Source: CAUZIB01 sp963663925 (lineage in GTDB: Bacteria > Acidobacteriota > Vicinamibacteria > Vicinamibacterales > UBA8438). From it: DNA of 64,000 nucleotides. Shown piece by piece: positions 51,901 to 59,665 of this stretch. A program made the position numbers and the translations under genes. How positions within the stretch are numbered: the stretch's first letter is position 1; the number at the start of each line of letters is the position of its first letter. The DNA lies in NCBI GenBank assembly GCA_965237405.1, contig OZ250139.1:2294001-2358000 (forward strand). The letters run 5' to 3'. The notes below the pieces were generated by a model. That model saw nothing but the letters and a program-made list of their open reading frames with translations. It did not search any database and was not told where the DNA came from.

Positions 51901-53370
51901 TTATGGTTTCGTAGGAGGCGACGGAAGCTCAGTCAGCGAGTTCACGTCAAGACCATATGTATTGGCAGTCATTCCGATGAAATCAGCGCACGCTGCGCAT
52001 CCAGGATCCCTGTCGAAGCCAATTCCGTACCAGCGATTGATCGTCATCTCATCACTGCTCTCGCTCATCGGCGGCCAAGATGCGTATGGTGTGCCTGGTT
52101 CAGGTCTGTTCAGCCAGAGATACCACGGCGCACTGAAGTCCCGCTTCAAGATACTGAGAGATGTTGGCTTGTCCGCAAGTAACTCCAAGAGTGAGAGCTT
52201 CGTCAAGAAGGTGGCAATAGGTAGGACGTCCAGAGACAGCCCGGGTTCCACGTCCACTGGTCGATCGGAATACGCTACCGCCGCGGCACCGGCAGCCGAA
52301 GACACTTCGACATCAGCGGCCTGTTCCGGCATTGCTGATATGAAGCATTGGTAGCACGGCGACTCCCGTGGTCGCACCCTGAGTACTTGCCCACCATAGG
52401 CTCGGCGAAAAGCGCCACCGTACACAGCGACGACGTCCGACTCGATACAAAGGCGGTTGATCAGTAACTTACTCGGTCGACTATCAGTGCCACAGACGAC
52501 AACGTCTGCTTGCTTAATAAGTTGTGTGATGTCGCTTAAGTTCTCGACGGTGACTCCCACGGGATAGACGGACACTTGAGCGTCTGGATTCTTCTCGAGC
52601 ACCAAGTCCCGAACAACATTCACCTTGAAGCGACCGACATGAGATACTCCGCCCGGATGACGAACGACATTACCGACGGTGAGGCGGTCAGGATCGACAA
52701 GGGCGAAGTGGCCCACACCGCACTTCGCAAGCTCGATCGCCGCATGAGCGCCGCCGGTACCAAGACCTACACAAAGCACTGACATGTCCAGCAGGATGGA
52801 CGTTTCGAGAAGACCGAGACGCCTTGTGGCAAGTTCTGGCTGGACATTGACCAAGATCGCAGTCATCACCTCCTCGCTGCCGTCGGCCTGTCGCCACGCT
52901 TGCGCGTGGTACGTTAGCCCATCCGGGGCAGCAAATATTGATAGGTCGCCCTGCGGAGGCGAATCGATCTTCTTCAGAACGATTCTTAAAGCGGCATCGT
53001 TTGTCGTAGCGGTGCAGTGGTCCATGAGCAGGATGCCTCGAACGCTCGTTGGCGCCGGCTGTGCGCCAAGATCGTGTTGAGTAAACGCATCCCCGTCGTC
53101 CCACACACTGAGGCGAAGAGAAATGATCCCTTCGCGCTCAAGGCGAGGCCACTGCGCCTGCAAGCTTTGGCTCGACAAGGTAACCACTCCGAACATGTCC
53201 GCGTCCTCAGCCGTGATGTTTAACGCTGCAGGGGTCTGCACATGCGCAGAGACGGCCACGATGGTACGCTTCGTCTTGTCATACACGAGCTTGGTGCGGC
53301 CGGGTCGGCGTTCGGCGATCGCCGTCATGGCCTCTTGAATCATCTGTTGTTGCGGATCCTTAATCGTCAT
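51901..53370 (-). CDS. E1-like (ThiF-fold) activating enzyme
   Basis: The 489-residue protein has an N-terminal domain of about 190 residues with no clear match. The ThiF adenylation domain follows: nucleotide loop CVGLGTGGAHAAIELAKCGV (GLGTGG at 202-207), LVDPDRLTVGNVVRHPGG and VVCGTDSRPSKLLINRL. Two CxxC pairs (SPCYQCF and GCAACADF) fit the structural zinc of E1/MoeB proteins. Typical type II CBASS Cap2 is an E2-E1 fusion; here the E2 is a separate gene. The ATG overlaps the E2 stop (ATGA). Confidence 0.85.
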   Translation of the reverse strand: MTIKDPQQQMIQEAMTAIAERRPGRTKLVYDKTKRTIVAVSAHVQTPAALNITAEDADMFGVVTLSSQSLQAQWPRLEREGIISLRLSVWDDGDAFTQHDLGAQPAPTSVRGILLMDHCTATTNDAALRIVLKKIDSPPQGDLSIFAAPDGLTYHAQAWRQADGSEEVMTAILVNVQPELATRRLGLLETSILLDMSVLCVGLGTGGAHAAIELAKCGVGHFALVDPDRLTVGNVVRHPGGVSHVGRFKVNVVRDLVLEKNPDAQVSVYPVGVTVENLSDITQLIKQADVVVCGTDSRPSKLLINRLCIESDVVAVYGGAFRRAYGGQVLRVRPRESPCYQCFISAMPEQAADVEVSSAAGAAAVAYSDRPVDVEPGLSLDVLPIATFLTKLSLLELLADKPTSLSILKRDFSAPWYLWLNRPEPGTPYASWPPMSESSDEMTINRWYGIGFDRDPGCAACADFIGMTANTYGLDVNSLTELPSPPTKP

Positions 53371-53831
53371 GATGTTCCCACCATTGTTCGCACAAAGTCA
53401 GTGAGTGGACGTCCCGTATTGCGATGCTGTTCGTAGGCTTCAATCCAGAGAAGGCCTTTGAGGAAGACTTTGTGGAGCAAGATATTGGAGTGCCAGCGGT
53501 CGTCGCGCCAATGGCAGACTTGGACCCAGCCGGACGACGATGGAGTAAGGGTGTGCATTTGATGTGAGATTCCGAGCGATGATATCGGTCTCCCGTCTGC
53601 CGTGTAGAGAGGGTATGGCTCCGTGAGGTACAGTGGCGGGCGCACGTAGGGAAAACCTGATGGAATGGGACTATAGAGGTAGTAACGGTGTCCCGCGTTA
53701 GATGAGGCAGTGCCAGACGCCGAGTACGTATCCCTCTCACGATTCCAATAGACGCCGAACTGGCTAAGCCCCTCTCGCTGAAGAACTGCATGTTCCAAGG
53801 CGAGCCGTTTACATTGATCAGTTGTCCACAT
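53367..53831 (-). CDS. E2-like conjugating enzyme, stand-alone
   Basis: The 154-residue product has an E2 (UBC-fold) pattern. A FPYVRPPLYLTEPYPL loop resembles the conserved strand/loop before the active site, and Cys106 in SGWVQVCHWRDD sits in the expected catalytic place. The following helix (LLHKVFLKGLLWIEAYEQHR) matches the E2 C-terminal helix. It would accept a protein from the E1 and pass it to a target. The start overlaps the JAB gene by 14 bases and its stop overlaps the E1 start, so the three are translationally coupled. Confidence 0.75.
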   Translation of the reverse strand: MWTTDQCKRLALEHAVLQREGLSQFGVYWNRERDTYSASGTASSNAGHRYYLYSPIPSGFPYVRPPLYLTEPYPLYTADGRPISSLGISHQMHTLTPSSSGWVQVCHWRDDRWHSNILLHKVFLKGLLWIEAYEQHRNTGRPLTDFVRTMVGTS

Positions 53832-55101
53832 CTGTGACTGCCTTCACGCGCGTGACTGCCGATTTAAAGACATCAAGGACTCGTGGTATGTCGAGCGCGA
53901 CCAGACCACTGGGAACAGCTATGACGTCTGTTGTTCCCGTTTCTCGATTCAGGCGGTGTACTTCAAGGATCGCCATTGGCCATGCGGTGCCAAGGGCAAG
54001 GGCAAGATAGTGTGGTTCATGCAACTTGGCGACTAATACGCAGCCGAAGCCGGTCGAGTGGAACTCGACAGGGCTTCCACTTGCCTCTTGTAGCGCTTCC
54101 GTGAGATGAGAAAGCATCGTTTCGCGTGTCGTAATATCAACGTCCTGTTTTGGTTCGAGACGAGGTGGCGTATCGTCAGCCGAAAGTCGGACTCGCTGCA
54201 AAGCGATTCTGTTCCACGCAAAGAGTTCCTGCTCTGGCAGTGCTCCCGTGGCCAGTAGCGCTTCCCGGACTGGGCTCACACCAGGAAGGACTTTTATCTG
54301 CGAGCGAAATGGCTGAGTCTCGTCGGTTGAGAAGTCATAGAGCCAAGGATGAATCCGAATACGTGGCTCGTTTCGAGCGTCTTCTAACGTGACGATAATC
54401 TCTGACATCGCCGAGAACTGGTTGCGGGCGCCAATACGGACGATCCGTTGTCGATCTCCTCGGCTTGGTGCCGACAGCCCGAGCCGGTGATGGGAATGCC
54501 AGTCGCCGAAGTACCGCATCCCCCAATTCGCGGCGAGGTCCTCGCTGAGATGTCGCAGATATTCGACGTCGAGACGAAAGTGAGCGTGATCGCGCTCTGC
54601 GCCAGGTCCTGCTTTCGTCGCCAGGAAGATGATTGGGACTTCATGCCAGCGACCGAACAAGTCGCCGCCTGTCTCGACCGACCATGCTGAGGCCTCTGCG
54701 GCAATCGCGCGCAATTCCGATTCCCACGTAACCACGAAACTGTGCGGAATGTGCGGAGTCTGAGGTCGTAAACGCCGCTGAACGAATCGGGTGATACGTC
54801 GAATTAGCAAGTCCGAATCGGGCGAGGATTGCAAGGACCGAAGAAGCGCTGTGAGTTGTGGGCGCTTCTCAATCCAACTTCGCAGATCGGGGCTTAGCCG
54901 CGAGTCGGCGGCAGCGAGATCTTCTGAGGGGATCTGGAGCCTGGATGATATGCGTTCTCTGAGGTCTTCGCTCGGAAGCCTCCGATCAGCCTCGAGATCA
55001 GTGACGTACGCTGCCGTAACGCCGAGTTCTCCCGCAAGCTGCCGTAGCGACCACTTGAGGGTCAGCCGTCGATCCTTGATGAGCTTTCCAAGCGTTGACA
55101 C
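53818..55101 (-). CDS. HTH-JAB (JAMM) fusion: regulator and deconjugating protease
   Basis: I start at GTG 55101 because the -10 box overlaps the earlier TTG at 55110; this gives (M)STLGKLIKDRRLTLKWSL. An XRE-type helix-turn-helix spans about residues 4-62 (LRQLAGELGVTAAYVTDLEA). A JAMM domain follows: Glu143 in SVETGGDLFGRW and HSHHRLGLSAPSRGD, with metal His202/His204 and Asp216 (8 residues between the last His and Ser, one more than canonical). The C-terminal 200 residues match nothing. The HTH probably represses the operon's own promoter, whose inverted repeat lies at the -10. Confidence 0.85.
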   Translation of the reverse strand: MSTLGKLIKDRRLTLKWSLRQLAGELGVTAAYVTDLEADRRLPSEDLRERISSRLQIPSEDLAAADSRLSPDLRSWIEKRPQLTALLRSLQSSPDSDLLIRRITRFVQRRLRPQTPHIPHSFVVTWESELRAIAAEASAWSVETGGDLFGRWHEVPIIFLATKAGPGAERDHAHFRLDVEYLRHLSEDLAANWGMRYFGDWHSHHRLGLSAPSRGDRQRIVRIGARNQFSAMSEIIVTLEDARNEPRIRIHPWLYDFSTDETQPFRSQIKVLPGVSPVREALLATGALPEQELFAWNRIALQRVRLSADDTPPRLEPKQDVDITTRETMLSHLTEALQEASGSPVEFHSTGFGCVLVAKLHEPHYLALALGTAWPMAILEVHRLNRETGTTDVIAVPSGLVALDIPRVLDVFKSAVTRVKAVTDVDN

Positions 55102-55138
55102 TGTATGCAATCATAGCTATGTGAGCATACATTGTCAA
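55102..55138 (-). promoter_or_regulatory. Promoter and operator of the CBASS-like operon
   Basis: On the minus strand there is a -35 box TTGACA (reversed at 55133-55138), a 17-base spacer and a -10 TATGAT (55110-55115). Overlapping it is a perfect inverted repeat, TGTATGC at 55102-55108 and GCATACA at 55125-55131, spanning 30 bases. The transcription start should be near 55103, leaving almost no leader before the GTG at 55101. Confidence 0.7.
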
Positions 55139-55715
55139 GACAGTTTCGTAGAATATTTGCTTCCAGTCACAGTAGCGCTAGTCTGAGACCGTCCGTGAGG
55201 CCCGGCCGACGCACGCGTGTGTCGCCAGGATGATTTGACGGGGCTTCGCGGCACGCCACCTTCCAGGACAACATGAATACGACTGGCGGGCGGTCTGGCG
55301 CGGTGGCCCGGCCGGCGGCGCGAAGGCGGTTGGGAGTCGTACATGCGCCATGGGTGGCCGCTCACCGTCGCCGTCGGCCGTCGGTCACTGGCGTCGCCCG
55401 TCCCCCGCTGGGCTCGCTCATCTGGTCGCCACGCTCCCGGACAGCGGCTGGATCCAGACGATCCGTCGAGCTCGGAGATCGAAAAAAAGTTGCGCGGAAA
55501 ATTTGCGCACAACTCACTCTCTCTATCTCTCTGATTGCAGATGGGTTACGCCTGCCATTAATTTGACGCCGACCGAAATGCGCCGAGCACCAGGCCGGCC
55601 GAGGCCCGTATTCATTGATCTTTTTTGGCACCTGGGGTGGCCGGTCCCCTCTGTTCGCGCACAACGCGCACAGCTACGGTGGTGGACGTTCGGTTGCACG
55701 GTCAGCAGGGTGACG
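55139..55715 (+). other. Junction between the CBASS operon and the conjugation module
   Basis: I find no gene in this GC-skewed stretch. Around 55490-55545 is an AT-rich patch with an imperfect inverted repeat (TTGCGCGG ... TTTGCGCAC) and a CTCTCT-rich run, which could be a regulatory or origin-like site for the transfer region. Confidence 0.35.
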
Positions 55716-56000
55716 ATGCCGCACACGATGTTGAGATTTCCGACCGTCAAGGCTCGCACGGGCCTGTCGCGCAGCACGATCTATCTCCGGATCTCCCGCG
55801 GCACGTTTCCCGCCTCCGTGTCCCTCGGGGGCCGTGCCGTGGGCTGGATCGAGGCCGAGGTGCAGGCGTGGCTCACCGCGCGGATCGCGCAACGCCGGCT
55901 GATCGCGCCGCGGCCGGAGCGGAGGACGGCGGCGGCGGCGGACGGGTACCGGGCGCGGGGACGCACACCCCGCCCCGCAGAGAAAGGGTGGTCGACATGA
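55716..56000 (+). CDS. alpA: AlpA-type (MerR-like) transcriptional regulator
   Basis: The ATG at 55716 gives MPHTMLRFPTVKARTGLSRS, then TIYLRISRGTFPASVSLGGR and AVGWIEAEVQAWL, the AlpA/phage-excision regulator motif (helix-turn-helix followed by the R-x-V-G-W wing). Such proteins control integration or excision genes of mobile elements. It overlaps the next ORF by an ATGA. The Arg/Ala-rich C-terminal tail from about residue 60 is not part of the family core. Confidence 0.82.
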   Translation: MPHTMLRFPTVKARTGLSRSTIYLRISRGTFPASVSLGGRAVGWIEAEVQAWLTARIAQRRLIAPRPERRTAAAADGYRARGRTPRPAEKGWST

Positions 56001-56212
56001 TCCGGAACATCACGGTGGATGGCGAGGAGGCGCTTGCCGTGGACACGGCCGAGGAACTCGGCCGCGCCCTCTTGACCGGCCGGTACGTCGTCGCGTCCGA
56101 CGCGGTGCGCGCGGAGTACGGGCTCACGGACACCGACAACTCCGACACGCAGGAGATCGTGGACGAGTCGGACTGGCGCGACGACGCGTGGCGCGCGGAG
56201 GGGGGGCAATGA
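55997..56212 (+). CDS. Small acidic protein between AlpA and ArdC
   Basis: This 71-residue protein (MIRNITVDGEEALAVDTAEE ... VDESDWRDDAWRAEGGQ) is acidic in its C-terminal half. Its ATG overlaps the AlpA stop, and its stop overlaps the ArdC start at 56209. Coupling on both sides argues that it is translated. It resembles no family I know and may regulate or protect the transfer genes. Confidence 0.55.
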   Translation: MIRNITVDGEEALAVDTAEELGRALLTGRYVVASDAVRAEYGLTDTDNSDTQEIVDESDWRDDAWRAEGGQ

Positions 56213-57297
56213 TGGCGTGGGGCCGAAAGACCACCGCGGCGCAGAAACCCGCGTGGAATCAAGACGACTATCACAAAGAGTTTGCCGGCAAGCTCAAAGA
56301 GCAGATCGAGCAGGGTGTCGCGCCGTGGCAGAAGCCGTGGAAGCCCGGCGAGGAACGACTCCCGAAAAACATCCAGACCGACAAGCCGTACCGGGGCGGG
56401 AATTCGGTCTACCTCAGCGTGACCCAAACCGCGAAGGGCTACAGCGATCACCGCTGGGCGACCTACAAGCAGATCAAGGACATGGGCGGTCAGGTCCGCA
56501 AGGGCGAGAAGGCCACCCACGTGCTGTTTTACAAGTTTGACGACGAGACGCCGAAGGCGCAGGACCAGCCCGACCGCCCGACCACCGAGGGGAAGGCCGA
56601 GCGGGAACACACGCGCCCGCCGATGGTCCGCTGCTATGCCGTGTTCAACGTCGCACAGGCGGACGGCCTGCAGCTGGAACGGAAGGGCGACGACCGGGAG
56701 CACGCGCCCGAGTGGAAGGCCCATCAGACCGCCGAGCGAGTGATCCAGGAGAGCGGGATCCACGTTGCCCATGTGCGCGGCGACCGCGCGTTTTACAACC
56801 TCCAGTCCGACACGGTGACGCTCCCGGAACGTGAGCAGTTCGCCACGGCGAACGGCTATTACCAGACCGCCTTACACGAACTCGGCCACGCCACCGGCCA
56901 CCCCGAGCGGATGGACCGCGACACCTTGACGCAAGGCGCGGGGCACTTCGGCAGCGTGGAGTACGCCCGCGAAGAACTCCGCGCGGAAATGTCCGCGATG
57001 ATGACGGGTGAACGGGTCGGCGTCGGCCACGACGGCAGCCGAGGCGCGGCGTATGTCCAGGGCTGGTTGAAGGCGCTGGAACAAGACCCGAAGGAGATGT
57101 ACAAGGCGGCAGCCGACGCACAGAGAATCTCCGATTACCTGATGCGTCCCATCCGCGAACGCGAGCAGACGACGGACAAGGAACATGGGGAGCTGGCCGA
57201 GAAATACTCGGCGGCTCGCAGCCCGCAGATCAGCCAGACGCCCCCACCGCAGCCGCCGCCGCAGAGCCCCGAGCGGGAGGCCGGCATCAGCCGCTAG
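56209..57297 (+). CDS. ardC: ArdC-like antirestriction zincin
   Basis: The start at 56209 yields MMAWGRKTTAAQKPAWNQDD. An N-terminal ssDNA-binding region (KEQIEQGVAPWQKPWKPGEE, RGGNSVYLSV) and a zinc metallopeptidase region (TALHELGHATGHPERMDRD) identify the DUF1738/ArdC family. The C-terminus is Pro-rich. ArdC binds single-stranded DNA and protects incoming plasmids from restriction. Its place ahead of transfer genes is typical of conjugative plasmids and ICEs. Confidence 0.88.
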   Translation: MMAWGRKTTAAQKPAWNQDDYHKEFAGKLKEQIEQGVAPWQKPWKPGEERLPKNIQTDKPYRGGNSVYLSVTQTAKGYSDHRWATYKQIKDMGGQVRKGEKATHVLFYKFDDETPKAQDQPDRPTTEGKAEREHTRPPMVRCYAVFNVAQADGLQLERKGDDREHAPEWKAHQTAERVIQESGIHVAHVRGDRAFYNLQSDTVTLPEREQFATANGYYQTALHELGHATGHPERMDRDTLTQGAGHFGSVEYAREELRAEMSAMMTGERVGVGHDGSRGAAYVQGWLKALEQDPKEMYKAAADAQRISDYLMRPIREREQTTDKEHGELAEKYSAARSPQISQTPPPQPPPQSPEREAGISR

Positions 57298-57306
57298 GCG
57301 CTCCCC

Positions 57307-58650
57307 ATGTTGGACCGTTCCGATCTTCTCTGGCGAGACGACGACCCGACGCCGGCCACCACGCCGGCGCGGGACGACCACGCGAAGGATGCCCAGGCGC
57401 GCCAGGTCACAGCACGACCAGGCGCGCCCAGTCACACCCGCGCCACGGCCGACGAGCGGGCGCAGGAACGCGCCCGGCAAGCCGACGAGGCCCGCGAGGC
57501 CACGCCACGCGCCCCGCAGGAACCCGCCGGCCACGACGTTCAGGGGTTTGAGCAGGAACCCGCCGGCCCGCGCGAGCATCCCGAGTGGACCCCGCAGCAG
57601 CGCGCCAACCACGAGGCGCACCACGCCCGGCTGGCCCGCATCCGCGAGGAACGCGCGCCCGAGTGGGCGCGCCAGGATGCGCGGGATCGCCAGGATGAAG
57701 CCGCTCGCACGCATGCGCGCGACGCCCGCGCGCACGACCGACGACCCACCCGCGCGGACGGGGCCCGCCAGGAGCGGGCCGGCCACCGCGCGACGCCCGA
57801 CCCGCAGACACGCACGACCGGTCATCGGCGGGAACACGCTGCGCGCGCGCACGACCCCGAGCCACGCCACCGGGTGCGCCGCAGCAGGACCGAACGCACG
57901 CGCGATGCGGTGGCCGACGTGGGGCTCTATCGCGCCGTGTCCTACACAGACCTGTCCGACCAACATTTTGCAGGCCACCCCTACGCCACCCGGCGCAGCG
58001 TCAATCACATGATCCGCGCCGGGCTGATCGAGGAACACGAGGCGACCGGGCCGGCCGGCCAGACGTTCACGGTCCTCACCGCGACCGAACGCGGGCGAGA
58101 CGCTGCACAGCGCGCGGCGGTGGACGCCGGCCACGTCCCCGAGCAGCAGACGTGGAGCGGCATCGTGAAGCCCGCCGAGCTGTCCCATGACACGGCCGTG
58201 TACCGCGCCGGGCTGGACGAGCGGGCGCGCATCGAGGCCAACGGCGGGCGCGTGGTTCGCGTCCGCATTGACGCCGAACTGAAAGCGACCGTCGCCACCG
58301 CGACCGAGAAGGCGCGCGCCGAGGGCGGCGACCGCGCGGCCGACGAGGCGAAGCGCACAGCCGCGCAGGCGCTCGGGCTCCACGTCGTCAACCACGATCA
58401 GGTGTTGTATCCCGACGCGCAGCTCGACATCGAGGACGCCGACGGACGGAGCGGGCGCGTGAACGTGGAGATGGTGTCCGACCACTACCACGCGGCAGCC
58501 ATCACGGCGAAGGCCGCAGCCGGCTTTGCCATGCACGGCAGCAGCCGATCGGCGACCCGGAAGATCGCCCGCGCGCTGGCGCGCGAAAGCGACAGGGGCG
58601 GCGCGGGCGGGGCCGCACAGCCCGGCCGCAATGGATCGGTGGAGCTGTAG
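57307..58650 (+). CDS. Mobilisation-type protein with winged helix and disordered N-terminus
   Basis: The first 190 of 447 residues are a low-complexity Arg/Ala/His/Glu-rich region (HTRATADERAQERARQADEA and similar). A winged-helix segment follows (VADVGLYRAVSYTDLSDQHF, then RRSVNHMIRAGLIEEHEA). The C-terminal part (VVNHDQVLYPDAQLDIEDAD, then VEMVSDHYHAAAITAKAAAG) resembles the nuclease-like half of replication-relaxation proteins. It probably functions in mobilisation, but no relaxase motif (HUH or HxH) is visible. It lies 9 bases after ardC. Confidence 0.6.
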   Translation: MLDRSDLLWRDDDPTPATTPARDDHAKDAQARQVTARPGAPSHTRATADERAQERARQADEAREATPRAPQEPAGHDVQGFEQEPAGPREHPEWTPQQRANHEAHHARLARIREERAPEWARQDARDRQDEAARTHARDARAHDRRPTRADGARQERAGHRATPDPQTRTTGHRREHAARAHDPEPRHRVRRSRTERTRDAVADVGLYRAVSYTDLSDQHFAGHPYATRRSVNHMIRAGLIEEHEATGPAGQTFTVLTATERGRDAAQRAAVDAGHVPEQQTWSGIVKPAELSHDTAVYRAGLDERARIEANGGRVVRVRIDAELKATVATATEKARAEGGDRAADEAKRTAAQALGLHVVNHDQVLYPDAQLDIEDADGRSGRVNVEMVSDHYHAAAITAKAAAGFAMHGSSRSATRKIARALARESDRGGAGGAAQPGRNGSVEL

Positions 58651-58971
58651 ATGCAACCCATCGCGGTCGCCGTCGGGCTGACCGTCACCGTCCTCGCACT
58701 GACGGCGCTACTCGCCGGCCCGCACGTCGCCTATCTTGCGCCACACACCCGCGTCCTACTCGCGGCGTACTGGCCGGCACTCACCGCCTACAGCGTGCTT
58801 GCCGTGGTTTCGTTTGTCGTCGCGCCCTACGCCACAGCGCGCGCGGCCGGGCTCGCCGACCTCGGGCGAAAAGTCGATCTGGTGGAACGGTCGATCCGGC
58901 GCGGCGCGGGCGGCGATCCGGAGCTGGCCGACCAGATGCAGCAGCAGGAACGGGGAGACTTCGACGAATGA
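58651..58971 (+). CDS. Two-TM membrane protein of the transfer region
   Basis: The 106-residue product has two hydrophobic segments (AVAVGLTVTVLALTALLAGP and YWPALTAYSVLAVVSFVVAP) and a cytosolic helical tail with QMQQQERGDFDE. It starts directly after the stop of the preceding gene. Small two-TM proteins near VirB2 occur in many conjugation operons, sometimes as entry-exclusion or assembly factors. I cannot assign a function. Confidence 0.6.
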   Translation: MQPIAVAVGLTVTVLALTALLAGPHVAYLAPHTRVLLAAYWPALTAYSVLAVVSFVVAPYATARAAGLADLGRKVDLVERSIRRGAGGDPELADQMQQQERGDFDE

Positions 58972-59045
58972 CGCACAGGCCCACTGGGCGCGGCTCGAGA
59001 AACGTTCGTGAGCCCGCGCCTGCACATCACCACAAGGAGACAACC

Positions 59046-59339
59046 ATGCACCCGCACCGCTCACACTGGATCACCGCCCTTGCGGCCCTGCTCGCCGTGG
59101 GGCTTATCGAGGCGCCCGTATTCGCCCAGGGCGTCAGCCCGTGGCTGAACGCCGTGGACGTGCTGCAACAGGCATTCACCGGCCCGCTCGCGCGCGGCTT
59201 GTCGCTGATCGCGATTGTCATCGGCGGGCTGATGTTCGCCTTCGGGGAAGGCGGCAGCAAGAAGGCGCTCGCCGGCATCATTTTCGGGCTTGGCATGGCG
59301 ATGGGCGCGGCGAACTTCCTCACGTGGCTGTTTACCTAA
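59046..59339 (+). CDS. virB2: VirB2/TrbC-like pilin
   Basis: I take the ATG at 59046, following an AAGGAGA sequence, instead of the frame opening at 58968. The product has a long signal region (HWITALAALLAVGLIEAPVF) with cleavage near FAQ. Two hydrophobic helices follow (LARGLSLIAIVIGGLMFAFG and LAGIIFGLGMAMGAANFLTW), the VirB2/TrbC layout. It would form the conjugative pilus. Its stop overlaps the virB3 start. Confidence 0.85.
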   Translation: MHPHRSHWITALAALLAVGLIEAPVFAQGVSPWLNAVDVLQQAFTGPLARGLSLIAIVIGGLMFAFGEGGSKKALAGIIFGLGMAMGAANFLTWLFT

Positions 59340-59665
59340 TGAGCATCAGCCAGGGCGCGGGCCCGTGGGCCGCGTACCCGGCGCTGTCGGCCCCCCTCAC
59401 CATGATGGGGGTCGAACGGCGCTGGTTCCTCTTGTCGGCCACCATCGGCATGGCGATGTGGAACGCGATCAACTCGATTGTCCTCGGGGCGGTGACGTTT
59501 TGCATCCTGTACGCCGTGGGCTGGTGGGCGTGGCGCACCGACCCGCACATGCTGAGTCTGTTACGTGAATCCGTCCGATTCAAAACGCGCTACGACCCGG
59601 CGAAGTGGGCCGAGCAGCCGTGGTACATCCTCATCACCCCGGCCCGCCGGCTGCCCCGATCATGA
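59339..59665 (+). CDS. virB3: VirB3/TrbD-like protein
   Basis: The ATG at 59339 overlaps the virB2 stop codon (TAATGA). The 108-residue product has PALSAPLTMMGVERRWFLLS, a VirB3-type N-terminal motif, and two membrane helices (NAINSIVLGAVTFCILYAVG). It ends with a basic tail. The stop overlaps the virB4 ATG, so the three are a coupled block. Confidence 0.82.
   Translation: MSISQGAGPWAAYPALSAPLTMMGVERRWFLLSATIGMAMWNAINSIVLGAVTFCILYAVGWWAWRTDPHMLSLLRESVRFKTRYDPAKWAEQPWYILITPARRLPRS

Noticed and set aside
56872..58656. 594-residue minus-strand open frame
   Set aside because: It opposes ArdC and the mobilisation-type gene and has only low-complexity Arg/Gly/Val sequence.
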